64,000 nt of DNA from an uncultured Christensenellaceae bacterium (GCA_910587825.1 CAJUNJ010000006.1:52302-116301); one strand, 5' to 3'; positions 36,073 to 46,775 are shown, counted from the stretch's first letter. Notes: generated by a model from the sequence alone, not told the origin. Numbers and translations are program-made.

Positions 36073-36307
36073 GGACGACGAACTCGACACCCAAACGACT
36101 TTTGCCGATATGAATATAGAAGGGTTTAAATGGTACGACCCGTCCAAAAAACAGAAAGGCAAATTAAAAAAAGTCAGAAAAAAGGTTGAAAAGGACGAAT
36201 ACCGCGATATGGTGCGCGGGGCGTTTGCGGCAATATTACCGTATGTTTTCATCTTTTTGCTGTCGGTCGGCATAGTCGGCGCGCTTCTGTATCTGTGGCT
36301 TACTTAA
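36056..36307 (+). CDS. Small membrane protein at the end of the opp operon
   Basis: An 83-aa protein with a charged N-terminal half (Lys-rich about 40-58) and one C-terminal membrane helix (about 60-81), a tail-anchor-like layout with the N-terminus inside. GGAAAGGA lies just upstream and the gene overlaps the OppF fusion by 17 bases, so it is real and coupled. No family is recognised. It may be an accessory of the transporter. Confidence 0.78.
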   Translation: MSRKNKDDELDTQTTFADMNIEGFKWYDPSKKQKGKLKKVRKKVEKDEYRDMVRGAFAAILPYVFIFLLSVGIVGALLYLWLT

Positions 36308-36318
36308 AGCATATTCAA

Positions 36319-36357
36319 TTAAAACGTTGCCGTCGAATAAAGACTGCAACGTTTTAA
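36319..36357 (+). terminator. Terminator of the protease-opp operon
   Basis: TTAAAACGTTGC (36319-36330) pairs perfectly with GCAACGTTTTAA (36346-36357). Confidence 0.75.
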
Positions 36358-36391
36358 AATTTAAGGGTAATAAAAGAAAAATTATAATAAA

Positions 36392-36427
36392 GCGGGGGCG
36401 GTGATTTATGTAAATCACCGCCCCCGC
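36392..36427 (-). terminator. Terminator of the cysteine desulfidase gene
   Basis: A perfect 16-bp stem, GCGGGGGCGGTGATTT (36392-36407) and its inverse (36412-36427), with a 4-base loop. Read leftward it is followed by a T-rich tract. Confidence 0.88.
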
Positions 36428-36436
36428 AAAGTTTTA

Positions 36437-37711
36437 TTATATATTTTTAATCATAAGTCTTATTATTTCTTCGTCGGTTTCCCGCATACCTATACGCGCA
36501 AGGTCGCCCACGTTTTCAATGGTGTTTTCAACACCGCTTTCAAGTATACCGTCCCCGCCGTAGAACTGGTTTCCACGCCTGTACATTTCCATACCCGTAA
36601 GCCCCGCGTCTACTGCGGAAGCAATCTTTGCCGCACAGCTTGATTTTGCCCCGTCGCAGATAAGACCGGAATCTATCGCAAGGGCGTTGACAATCGTATG
36701 CGCAATATCTTCGTATCCGCCGCCGTAGAGGTAACTTACCGCCGCGCCCGCGCCTGCGCCCGCGCTTACAGCCCCGCAGTATGCCGAAAGTCTGCCTATT
36801 CCTGTTTTCAAATGCACGGTGATAAGGTCGGAAAGCGCAACCGCCCGTATAGTCTTTTCGCGCGAAGCGTTGAGATGCTTTGCGTATACCACAACGGGCA
36901 GGGAAGCCGTCATACCCTGATTTCCGCTTCCCGACACTATTACGACGGGCAATGAACAGCCGTTCATTCTCGCGTCGGAACCGGCCGCGGCAGTCGCCTT
37001 GGCACGGTTGTGCACTCCGTCGCCGAACGCCGAAAGCAACACTTTGCCGAGATTTGCGCCGTAATCGTTTTTAAGACCCTCCTCGGCAATGGCAGTGTTG
37101 TATTCAATCTGTCTTGAAATTATTTCTTCTATATCGTTTATGTTTACCGTATCTGCAAATTCGACGATGTCCCTGACGTTTAAAATGCTTCTGTCGGTAA
37201 GCTTTCCGTCGCCTATGTAAGTCCGGCTGTTATGTAAGATGCTTTCGCCGTTTTTAGTAATTTCAACTACGTTTGTGTGATAGCCTTCTATACGTACGAA
37301 CGCATTGTCGTCTCCGTTTGAAACTTTAACGCCTATATCGAACACGCACCCGTTTTGCGCGTGGGTAACCTTGAAAGAAGCCGAATCTAAATACTGCTTT
37401 ATTTTTACAAAGTCGTCTTCTGTAACTTCGGAAAGTACTTGCAATTTTTTGTCGGCTTTGCCTGCGGCAATTCCCGCAGCGGCGGCGGCGCACACGCCTT
37501 TAAGCCCGCCCGTGTTGGGAACGATTACGCTTTTTACGTTTTTAAGTATGTTGCCGCTTACGCTTATCTCCACGCTTTCGGGCAGACGACCCAAAACCTG
37601 CCGTGCAAGCGCGGCGGCGTAGGCAAGCGAAATAGGTTCGGTACAGCCCATTGCCGGCAGAAGCTCTTCGTTCAAAATATCGATGTATCCTTTGTAAATG
37701 CGCGCGTCCAT
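36437..37711 (-). CDS. cyuA: L-cysteine desulfidase family protein
   Basis: A 424-aa cytoplasmic enzyme of the CyuA/UPF0597 (serine-dehydratase-alpha-like) family, which splits L-cysteine to pyruvate, ammonia and sulfide with a [4Fe-4S] cluster. Marks are the N-terminal GCTEPISLAYAAA (Cys23), the glycine-rich SGSGNQGMTASLPVV, AYCGAVSAGAGA and ICDGAKSSCAAK, which supply further cluster cysteines. The length is normal. The promoter boxes lie so close that the transcript should begin at or next to the ATG, and no ribosome site is seen. The divergent neighbours are redox genes. A specificity for cysteine rather than another small amino acid is assumed from the family. Confidence 0.85.
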   Translation of the reverse strand: MDARIYKGYIDILNEELLPAMGCTEPISLAYAAALARQVLGRLPESVEISVSGNILKNVKSVIVPNTGGLKGVCAAAAAGIAAGKADKKLQVLSEVTEDDFVKIKQYLDSASFKVTHAQNGCVFDIGVKVSNGDDNAFVRIEGYHTNVVEITKNGESILHNSRTYIGDGKLTDRSILNVRDIVEFADTVNINDIEEIISRQIEYNTAIAEEGLKNDYGANLGKVLLSAFGDGVHNRAKATAAAGSDARMNGCSLPVVIVSGSGNQGMTASLPVVVYAKHLNASREKTIRAVALSDLITVHLKTGIGRLSAYCGAVSAGAGAGAAVSYLYGGGYEDIAHTIVNALAIDSGLICDGAKSSCAAKIASAVDAGLTGMEMYRRGNQFYGGDGILESGVENTIENVGDLARIGMRETDEEIIRLMIKNI

Positions 37712-37717
37712 ATATCA

Positions 37718-37746
37718 AGAATAGCCTTTTATTACCTGCTTGTCAA
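37718..37746 (-). promoter_or_regulatory. Promoter of cyuA, probably giving a leaderless mRNA
   Basis: On the - strand: TTGACA (37746-37741), 17 bases, TATTCT (37723-37718). The -10 box ends seven bases before the ATG (37711). Confidence 0.75.
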
Positions 37747-37759
37747 GCAAATAAAACAC

Positions 37760-37789
37760 TTGACTGCAAACGCCTGTTTTTGTTATAAT
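37760..37789 (+). promoter_or_regulatory. Promoter of the membrane protein-polyferredoxin pair
   Basis: TTGACT (37760-37765), 18 bases, TATAAT (37784-37789); TTGGAGGAG follows as ribosome site for ATG 37826. Confidence 0.85.
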
Positions 37790-37825
37790 ATCCTTATAAT
37801 TATAAACATATTGGAGGAGCGGTAT

Positions 37826-38629
37826 ATGAACGAAAAGACCGGAAAAATCGTGCGTCTTTCATACGGTTCTGCGCTCTCATTGATGACGGTAATAACGGGC
37901 GTGCTGTTTATATGGCAGGTGCTTGCCGATTACTTTACCGTAAACGCCGACGGTTTCCGTTTCGACCAGGCAGGGCTTTTGGCGCGTTTTACGCGTATTT
38001 CGCCCGCTTTCTGGATATGGGTCGTAATGATAATTGCGGGGTTCGTCGTCTGGGAAGTATTCCCCGTCACGCTTAAAAGAAGCGCGTACAACGACCCGCG
38101 TTATACCCTTAAACGGCTGAAAAAGAAATTTCCCGCGTCGGTAAGCCAAGATATGCAGGAGGGCTTTACCTACGTAAAAAAACAGGAAAAGCTTATCAAC
38201 ATACTTTGGCTGTGCTGTATGGCGGTGGGGCTTGCGGGAATAATCTATACGGTGGTATACCTTGCAATCCCTTCGCACTTCACCGTTCCGGACAACGCCA
38301 CGCACGAGGTTATAAACGCCGCAAAGAACATACTGCCCTGGGCGTTCGTCACGTTTGCGTTTGCGTGCGGTATAACCTTTTACGAGGGAGTATCGGCTAA
38401 AAGCTGTCTTGAATACGCAAGAAAGATTGCCGCAGGCAACAAGGCGGTTGAACCCGCCCGCGGAAAATTTTACGCAATTATTCATCATAAATACTTTATT
38501 CCCGCCGTCAGAATAGGCGTGGGGTGCATTGCCGTTGCGTTTATAATAACGGGCGCGTTTAACGGAAATATGACGAATATTTTGGATAAAGCCGTAAAAA
38601 TCTGTTCGGAGTGTATAGGTCTTGGTTAA
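37826..38629 (+). CDS. Five-helix membrane protein coupled to the polyferredoxin gene
   Basis: The start is ATG 37826, eight bases after GGAGGAG; the longer open frame upstream is antisense to cyuA. The 267-aa product has five hydrophobic helices (about 14-35, 56-78, 128-152, 172-195, 225-248) and a basic cytoplasmic loop with NDPRYTLKRLKKKFP. No family is recognised. It overlaps the polyferredoxin-thioredoxin gene by eight bases, so it is likely a membrane partner of that protein. Confidence 0.75.
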   Translation: MNEKTGKIVRLSYGSALSLMTVITGVLFIWQVLADYFTVNADGFRFDQAGLLARFTRISPAFWIWVVMIIAGFVVWEVFPVTLKRSAYNDPRYTLKRLKKKFPASVSQDMQEGFTYVKKQEKLINILWLCCMAVGLAGIIYTVVYLAIPSHFTVPDNATHEVINAAKNILPWAFVTFAFACGITFYEGVSAKSCLEYARKIAAGNKAVEPARGKFYAIIHHKYFIPAVRIGVGCIAVAFIITGAFNGNMTNILDKAVKICSECIGLG

Positions 38630-40292
38630 GGTTAAACATTTTTTTATAAGGGTCGGTCTGTGGTTTAAAAATCATGCGCCGACAAAACGGCGGCTTATTC
38701 AGATATACGCCGCATTGCTGTACAACGCAAACATAAGGGGTTTTGTAACAGGTTCTATTTATCAGGGCGCGACCAAAAACGCCTGCGTCCCCGGGCTTAA
38801 CTGTTATTCCTGCCCAGGTGCGGTAGGTGCGTGCCCGTTGGGTGCATTGCAGGACTCGCTTGCGCATTCGGACACTACCGCGCCCTTCTACATACTGGGT
38901 ATACTCGGACTGTTCGGGCTTATCTGCGCAAGGACGATATGCGGTTTTCTCTGCCCCGTAGGGCTCGGGCAGGAGCTTTTATATAAGATAAAGACTCCCA
39001 AGCTTAAAAAAAGCAGGTACACGCGTCTGTTGTCATATCTCAAATATATTTTGCTTGTCGTAATGGTAATAGCCATACCGCTTTTATATCACGGCATACC
39101 CGCTTTCTGCAAATACATATGCCCCGCGGGCACGTTCGGCGGAGCGGGCGGGCTTCTTTCAAACCCCAACAACGGAAATTTGGGCAACAGCGGAGAAGAC
39201 CTGTTCGACCAGTTGGGTTATCTGTTTACCTGGAAATTTGCTCTTTTAATCGGCTTTATAGTCGCAAGCATATTCATTTACCGCTTTTTCTGCCGTTTCT
39301 TCTGTCCGCTTGGTGCAATTTACGGCTTTTTCAACAAAATTGCGCTTATAGGCGTCAAGCTTGACGATAAGAAATGCGTGGACTGCGGAATGTGCATACA
39401 GACCTGTAAAATGGATATAAGGCACGTGGGCGACCACGAATGTATCAACTGCGGAGAATGTATCCCCGTTTGTCCGACAAAGGCGATAAGCTGGAAGGGC
39501 AGCAGGCTTGTGCTTGCAGGTATAGACACTTCGGTTATAGACGAAAAGCCTTTAAAGCCTATGGCTGTGACGGCGGTAAATTCTTCGGTCGGTGCTTCGA
39601 TAAATTCTTCGGAAGCGCAACCGTCAGAGGGGGGCGCAGACGTTACGCCGTCGCCCGACGGGCGCGAAGAGAGGGTAAAGGCGGTTGAAAGCAAGATAAA
39701 AAAACGCAGCTTCTGGCTTCAATTTGCGGCTTGGGCGGTTGCACTTACGGTTCTTCTTACAGCGCTTATCTGTTACAACTTCGTCGGTGTAAAAGCAGAC
39801 GGAAAGAACGACGTCTATAAGGTCGGAGATACCGCACCAGATTTCACGTTCGGAACGGTTTACGACACGGCGGGAGCAAGGCTTGAAGACGGAAGTTTGA
39901 CTGAAAATATCAAGCTTTCGGACTTCGGGGGTAAGGCGGTAGTGCTTAACTTCTGGTACACGACCTGCGACCCCTGCAAGGCTGAGCTTCCCGATTTCTA
40001 CGAAGCGCAGAAGACTTACGGCGACGACGTGGCAATAATAGTGGTACACGTAATTAACAGCGTCGACGACGCGGGCGTACAGGCCGAAATAGACAGACAG
40101 GGCTGGAACGATTGGGAATTAATCTTCACCCACGACACCGAAGAGGCGAAGATATTCAATTCTTTGGGCGGAAAGTCAACCTGTCCGAGAACGGTTATAA
40201 TGGATTCCGACAGAAAAATAACATTTACCTACACGGGCAAAATAGCAAACGACAGGCTTAACGAAGAGATAGTAAAGGCAATAGGTAAATAA
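38622..40292 (+). CDS. NapH/MauN-type polyferredoxin fused to a TlpA-like thioredoxin
   Basis: A 556-aa fusion. Residues about 1-300 are a membrane ferredoxin of the NapH/RnfH-like kind: CGFLCPVGLGQELLYKIKTP, CKYICPAGTF, FFCRFFCPLG, then two 4Fe-4S motifs, CVDCGMCIQTC and CINCGECIPVC. After a linker and a membrane helix (about 365-385) comes an extracytoplasmic TlpA/ResA-like thioredoxin with active site Cys449-Asp-Pro-Cys452. The layout suggests electrons pass from cytoplasmic ferredoxins through the membrane to reduce thiols outside, a job usually done by CcdA/DsbD (inference). The first codon is TTG 38622, overlapping the previous gene; the exact start is unsure. Confidence 0.88.
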   Translation: MVKVKHFFIRVGLWFKNHAPTKRRLIQIYAALLYNANIRGFVTGSIYQGATKNACVPGLNCYSCPGAVGACPLGALQDSLAHSDTTAPFYILGILGLFGLICARTICGFLCPVGLGQELLYKIKTPKLKKSRYTRLLSYLKYILLVVMVIAIPLLYHGIPAFCKYICPAGTFGGAGGLLSNPNNGNLGNSGEDLFDQLGYLFTWKFALLIGFIVASIFIYRFFCRFFCPLGAIYGFFNKIALIGVKLDDKKCVDCGMCIQTCKMDIRHVGDHECINCGECIPVCPTKAISWKGSRLVLAGIDTSVIDEKPLKPMAVTAVNSSVGASINSSEAQPSEGGADVTPSPDGREERVKAVESKIKKRSFWLQFAAWAVALTVLLTALICYNFVGVKADGKNDVYKVGDTAPDFTFGTVYDTAGARLEDGSLTENIKLSDFGGKAVVLNFWYTTCDPCKAELPDFYEAQKTYGDDVAIIVVHVINSVDDAGVQAEIDRQGWNDWELIFTHDTEEAKIFNSLGGKSTCPRTVIMDSDRKITFTYTGKIANDRLNEEIVKAIGK

Positions 40293-40302
40293 CATAACAT
40301 AC

Positions 40303-40337
40303 AAAACGGACTTTCCGAAATTCGGAAAGTCCGTTTT
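40303..40337. terminator. Bidirectional terminator
   Basis: AAAACGGACTTTCCGAA (40303-40319) and its exact inverse (40321-40337) form a 17-bp stem-loop between convergent genes, with T-runs on both strands. Confidence 0.92.
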
Positions 40338-40350
40338 AAAGTTTTTAAAA

Positions 40351-40788
40351 TCAGTTTTGGGGAGCGGCTACGTCTTTAAGCACAAGCTTAACGTTGGGCT
40401 TTGACTTTGATACCGTAACTTCCTGCGTGGTCTCCATTACGGTTCCGTTCAACTGCATAACGTGCAGAACGTAACTTTCGGGAGTGGTAGTTATGCTGTC
40501 TATTTCTGCGACCCATTCTTCGATGGTGGCAATAGCAATAGTGAATTTACCGTTTGCGTCTATTTTGAGTGCGGTTTCGAAATCCATAGGCATATAGCAC
40601 GCGCCGCCGTCAACGCAGACCTGAATTAAGTAGGGGTTTTTCGTTCCGTCGACAACTGTCGTTCCGTCCGAATAGTACACGGTTGCCGTAAATTCCTTTG
40701 CGTTATTGCAGGCGGATGCAAACACCGTCATACATATTGCGGAAAGCGCGATAAGCGTTAATACCGCAAGGCGTTTAAAAGCTTTCAT
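40351..40788 (-). CDS. Small lipoprotein of unknown function
   Basis: The start is the ATG at 40788, behind ACGGAGG; the earlier in-frame ATG (40833) lies in the promoter spacer. The 145-aa product has a signal peptide with lipobox FASAC, then a compact beta-rich domain (TATVYYSDGTTVVDG, ESYVLHVMQLNG). It contains CVDGGACY. It lies next to two TlpA-like genes and has its own promoter. No family is recognised. Confidence 0.78.
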   Translation of the reverse strand: MKAFKRLAVLTLIALSAICMTVFASACNNAKEFTATVYYSDGTTVVDGTKNPYLIQVCVDGGACYMPMDFETALKIDANGKFTIAIATIEEWVAEIDSITTTPESYVLHVMQLNGTVMETTQEVTVSKSKPNVKLVLKDVAAPQN

Positions 40789-40821
40789 TAATATAAATCC
40801 TCCGTTAATTAAGTTATATCC

Positions 40822-40850
40822 ATTATAGTACAATAAAGATAATTATGCAA
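40822..40850 (-). promoter_or_regulatory. Promoter of the small lipoprotein gene
   Basis: On the - strand: TTGCAT (40850-40845), 17 bases, TATAAT (40827-40822). Confidence 0.85.
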
Positions 40851-40861
40851 GAAATTTGCCG

Positions 40862-40895
40862 TTAAAAAAGTCTTCCCGTGGGAAGACTTTTTTAA
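40862..40895 (-). terminator. Terminator of the large TlpA-like gene
   Basis: TTAAAAAAGTCTTCCC (40862-40877) pairs with its inverse GGGAAGACTTTTTTAA (40880-40895); T-runs flank both sides. Confidence 0.9.
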
Positions 40896-40904
40896 CTTTT
40901 TGTT

Positions 40905-43787
40905 TTAAATTCTTGCCGTGCCGTAATATTCGTAATATCCCGCAAACATCATCCAGGGACGGGCATTCAGTGTTTCGTTTCTGAACAGATACTTCTGAAT
41001 AAGGTTTATAAGCTCTTCGCTTGCTTCCGTAAAGCCGTACAGCTCTTCTTCTTTGTCCTTGCCCGCAATAGATTTTTGATAATATTCAAGCATCTTGGCT
41101 TTGTCCTCGCCGTCGCCGAAACTTCCGCCGTTAATCATTTCGAGAAGCGTGCGACCGTTGTGGTTATAGAAGTTCTCACGGATAAAATCGATATATATTA
41201 CAGAACCGTATTCGGGGCTTGACGCAGTTCCGACGTTATGGTAGTAAATACCGTTTACGGGGTTAAGCGCCGCGTTAATCGAAATATAGTACTGGTTATC
41301 GGGGTTATCGATATCCCACGTCCACATACCGTCGCCGCGGGTTGCAACGCGCAATATGCTTGCTCCCTCGCCGTAGTAAGAAATGTTCATTTCGTACTTG
41401 CTTACTCTGCCGGGAAGCCTTGTAGAGGCGTGGATATAATAGGTCTGACCTGCCGTCATTTCAACGAGCATATATACGTTGTCGACATTGGTGAAAATAT
41501 GCGAATAGCGGTGGTCGTTTGTTCCTTCGGCTATCTGGCGCATATTGGAATTTCTTATTACGATATCGGGTTCTACGTTTTCATCTTCGTGGGTAGTGGT
41601 GAAGAGGTAAACGCCCGTTTTGGAAGGTGTGAACTTATATTTAAGTCCGCCGCCCGCTTCTTCGTCGGTTGCGATATTGTTCATCGTACTCGTAATATTT
41701 ACGGTGGTATTGCCTTCCGTCGCCGTTAAGGGGTGGTCGTAGCTCATACCGATTACGGGGTTGTAGGAATCCGCGCAGATATGTCCGTCGGGTTTTGCGC
41801 CGTGGTGTCTGAAATAGTAACAGAATTCAAGCCACTGGTCTTCGTACCATTCGTCTTTCAAATCGAACTTGTCGTAAGCCTGTTTGGTAAATTCTATCAT
41901 AACGTTTTTCAGTTCCTCGGTAACGGGTACGTATCCGTTATAACTTCCGTCGGGGTTGACAGAGAAGTTTTGCAGATAGTAATTTTTGATTATATACGAC
42001 TGCGGGTCGAACGGAATATACGTATATTCGCTCGTCTTATCGCGCATAAACCAGTATGAAAGCTGGTAAAGCGAAGCTTCGTATCTTCTCGTGCTGTTCT
42101 CTTCGGGACTGTTGAAGCTTATGTCGCCGTAATGCATTGTCGTCCAGGAGGTTACTTCCAGTATATCTGCATAGAGTATCGAACTCCGTTCTGCGCCCGT
42201 GTTGTCGGTATAGTGGTAGACGTAATAGTTGTTCGCGCTGTCGTATGTCAGGTCGGGATTGTATCTGTTGTTCGCGTCCAGTTCTTCGTTTTCGTTTACG
42301 GCATAAGGCAGGTCAATGGTATCCATACTCTGCGTTGCGTCGTAAACAGAAATATTATCTATATAGACAGGCGCGTTGACCGCTACGCCCGACGACTTGA
42401 CGTAGGTAAACGCAAGCGTTAACGATACTCTGCGGTTTGCGATATAGAAGCCGCTGTAAGTCTGCCATCCGTTGCTGTTTTCGGAGAAGCGCTGTATAAT
42501 TTCGCCGTCAATCATCAGGTACATAATGTTTCTGCTTGCTTTGGTGTCGGTAAAGTAATCGAACGAAAGTCCGTCGCCCGCTTGCAGATTTACGGTTGCG
42601 TAGAAAATTGAATAGGTGTAGTCGACCGAATTGTGCGAAGGCATAATAACCGTTCTGCCGTCTACCGTCCCCGTTACCCAGGGCCAAGCGTTTTCGTCTA
42701 CGGTGTCGCCGTAGTAGTCTATAATTTTATTTTCCGCGCCTTCGCCCGTTATAGCCTGTGCTACGGTTTCGAAATCCGGCATTTCAAGACCGTCCGTAGG
42801 CTTTGCCCATTCGAAGTCGGTTACGTCGCCGGAAGTTATATCGTCCTGCGAATAGTCGTCGCTTGTATATTTTTCAAACAGAGCTTTCCAGTAAGCGACA
42901 CTGTCGTCCGTACCGGAACTGATATAAGCGACTACGCCGTATCTGTCTACAATGACGGTGGTGGGATAAGACTGAACGTTGAACAGCCTGTAAATTGCCG
43001 GCGTCTTTATGTCGGGATAAGCGGCGTCGGGTACGTCCAGCCCAATAGGGAAGGAAAAACTCGTGCTCGGGCTGTCGTTGTAGTCAAGCACCGACTTCAT
43101 AGAAGGGTTAAGGTAACTTGCCAACGCGAATATTTCTATGTCGTTTGCGTAAGAATTGTAAGCTTCTTCTATTGCGGGAAATTCTGCTCTGCAAGGTCCG
43201 CAATCGGGACCCCAGAAGTTAATCATTACGGCTTTCTTATTTGCAAGAGTTTCCGCAAGATTGTGTTCTATATACGTTTCCTTTATTTTGCCGTCTTCTA
43301 TAATGTTGTCGCCGTTATCGTCCTTTTCCCTTATAACTTCGGTAAAAGTAAAGTCATACATAGCGCTGCCCAGCCTGTACCGTGTGCCTGCGGGTGCGCT
43401 TTCGTCGACGATAAGCTGCGAAGTAAGCGTTATTTTTGCGTTTGGCTCGGTCGCGCTTGTCGCAAATATTGCGCCATCGGGTACCGAAAAGCCTGCGGGC
43501 AGGCTGCTTTCGACGACTTTAAGTTCGTAAACGTCGGGTTTAAGTTTAAATTGGATTCTGCCGTTTACGGAAATGAGGTTGTTGGTCTGGGGCTGTCCGT
43601 CTTTTATAACCTGTATTTCGACGTCGTTGACGTTAAGTCCGCCCTGCGATACGACCGATACAACGTAATCTCCGCTGAATGGACCGCCGGGTTTGAAATT
43701 CGGACCGCAAGCCGCAATTCCGAAGCTTAAACATATAAGAAAGCAGACGGAAAATACGGTTAACAGAATTTTTCTTGTTTTAGTCAC
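40905..43787 (-). CDS. Very large TlpA/AhpC-type thioredoxin-like lipoprotein
   Basis: A 960-aa lipoprotein (GTG start 43787 behind AGGAGA; lipobox IAAC, Cys27). After a beta-sandwich-like region (about 40-130) comes a thioredoxin-like domain (about 135-325) with NFWGPDCGPCRAEFPAIEEA, redox site Cys196-Cys199, and the cis-Pro segment VQSYPTTVIVDRYG. The remaining 600 residues have a carbohydrate-binding-like beta domain (about 385-490) and a further unrecognised region including a segment like a pre-peptidase C-terminal domain (YKFTPSKTGVYLFTTTHED). TlpA proteins are normally under 250 residues. It may be the thiol partner of the polyferredoxin fusion nearby. Confidence 0.85.
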   Translation of the reverse strand: MTKTRKILLTVFSVCFLICLSFGIAACGPNFKPGGPFSGDYVVSVVSQGGLNVNDVEIQVIKDGQPQTNNLISVNGRIQFKLKPDVYELKVVESSLPAGFSVPDGAIFATSATEPNAKITLTSQLIVDESAPAGTRYRLGSAMYDFTFTEVIREKDDNGDNIIEDGKIKETYIEHNLAETLANKKAVMINFWGPDCGPCRAEFPAIEEAYNSYANDIEIFALASYLNPSMKSVLDYNDSPSTSFSFPIGLDVPDAAYPDIKTPAIYRLFNVQSYPTTVIVDRYGVVAYISSGTDDSVAYWKALFEKYTSDDYSQDDITSGDVTDFEWAKPTDGLEMPDFETVAQAITGEGAENKIIDYYGDTVDENAWPWVTGTVDGRTVIMPSHNSVDYTYSIFYATVNLQAGDGLSFDYFTDTKASRNIMYLMIDGEIIQRFSENSNGWQTYSGFYIANRRVSLTLAFTYVKSSGVAVNAPVYIDNISVYDATQSMDTIDLPYAVNENEELDANNRYNPDLTYDSANNYYVYHYTDNTGAERSSILYADILEVTSWTTMHYGDISFNSPEENSTRRYEASLYQLSYWFMRDKTSEYTYIPFDPQSYIIKNYYLQNFSVNPDGSYNGYVPVTEELKNVMIEFTKQAYDKFDLKDEWYEDQWLEFCYYFRHHGAKPDGHICADSYNPVIGMSYDHPLTATEGNTTVNITSTMNNIATDEEAGGGLKYKFTPSKTGVYLFTTTHEDENVEPDIVIRNSNMRQIAEGTNDHRYSHIFTNVDNVYMLVEMTAGQTYYIHASTRLPGRVSKYEMNISYYGEGASILRVATRGDGMWTWDIDNPDNQYYISINAALNPVNGIYYHNVGTASSPEYGSVIYIDFIRENFYNHNGRTLLEMINGGSFGDGEDKAKMLEYYQKSIAGKDKEEELYGFTEASEELINLIQKYLFRNETLNARPWMMFAGYYEYYGTARI

Positions 43788-43833
43788 TGTTTTTTATCTC
43801 CTATGCGTTATTTTTATCGTATGATACTTTTCC

Positions 43834-43862
43834 ATATTATCATAATAAGGACTTTAAGGCAA
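43834..43862 (-). promoter_or_regulatory. Promoter of the large TlpA-like gene
   Basis: On the - strand: TTGCCT (43862-43857), 17 bases, TAATAT (43839-43834). Confidence 0.6.
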
Positions 43863-44101
43863 GTAAATTAGCCTAAATTTACTTCCGTTATTTATAAATT
43901 ATAGTTATAGTGCCTATATATGCGGCTTTTATGCGTGTTTTTTAAAAGTTTATGCAAAAAATTGCATAATTTCAGTTGACCGAACATAAGCCGTCAGCGG
44001 CTTTTTTATAATTTTGCAAAAAATATGTGATTTTTTTGTTTAAGGCGGTAACGAAAGTTTTATATTAATAATGTAGAAAAAAAGATAACAAAGAGAATGT
44101 A
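43863..44101. other. Control region ahead of grpE
   Basis: No gene is seen. It contains AAGTAAAT/ATTTACTT (arms ending 43868 and starting 43877) and a short hairpin AAGCCG-TCAG-CGGCTT followed by Ts (43988-44009). The CIRCE operator of HrcA (TTAGCACTC-N9-GAGTGCTAA) is absent, and no strong promoter is evident; a weak TTGTTT/TATATT pair is at 44036 and 44061. Confidence 0.5.
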
Positions 44102-46515
<2,414 letters not shown>

Positions 46516-46775
46516 AAAGGTTCACGAATTTCTCGGCTATTCTGCGCCTGCGAAATTCCGTGAGATTGAAAGGCTCTGCCTTTCTGCCCGCAATCATAGG
46601 TGCAAACCTATCATATAATTGCGGGCATTCAAACCGCTGAGGTGCTGTCGCACAAATTGTGTCTGCCCGACAAAAAGCGTGGTTTTTGTCGGCAACGCGG
46701 ATTATTTGAAATAAACTTTTTTGCCTTGAAAAGTACCAAAACTCTTTTCAAGGCAAAGTGTGTTAAAGGTATATT
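46516..46775 (+). other. Structured spacer between dnaK and dnaJ
   Basis: The 260 bases hold no gene but at least five consecutive stem-loops: 46522-46563 (AATTTC/GAAATT plus TCACG), 46568-46584 (GAAAGGC/GCCTTTC), 46586-46626 (GCCCGCAAT/ATTGCGGGC with an inner TAGGT/ACCTA), 46667-46692 (CCGACAAAAA/TTTTTGTCGG) and 46722-46755 (TGCCTTGAAAA/TTTTCAAGGCA). Some may be partial terminators or mRNA processing sites that set the dnaJ level. Confidence 0.7.

Noticed and set aside
37439..37825. N-terminal extension of the membrane protein at 37826
   Set aside because: It is antisense to cyuA and crosses the promoter; the ribosome site is at the internal ATG.
42633..43730. Long + strand open frame opposite the TlpA-like lipoprotein
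   Set aside because: The - strand gene has a lipobox, a CGPC site, a promoter and a terminator; the opposite frame is a by-product of its codon use.
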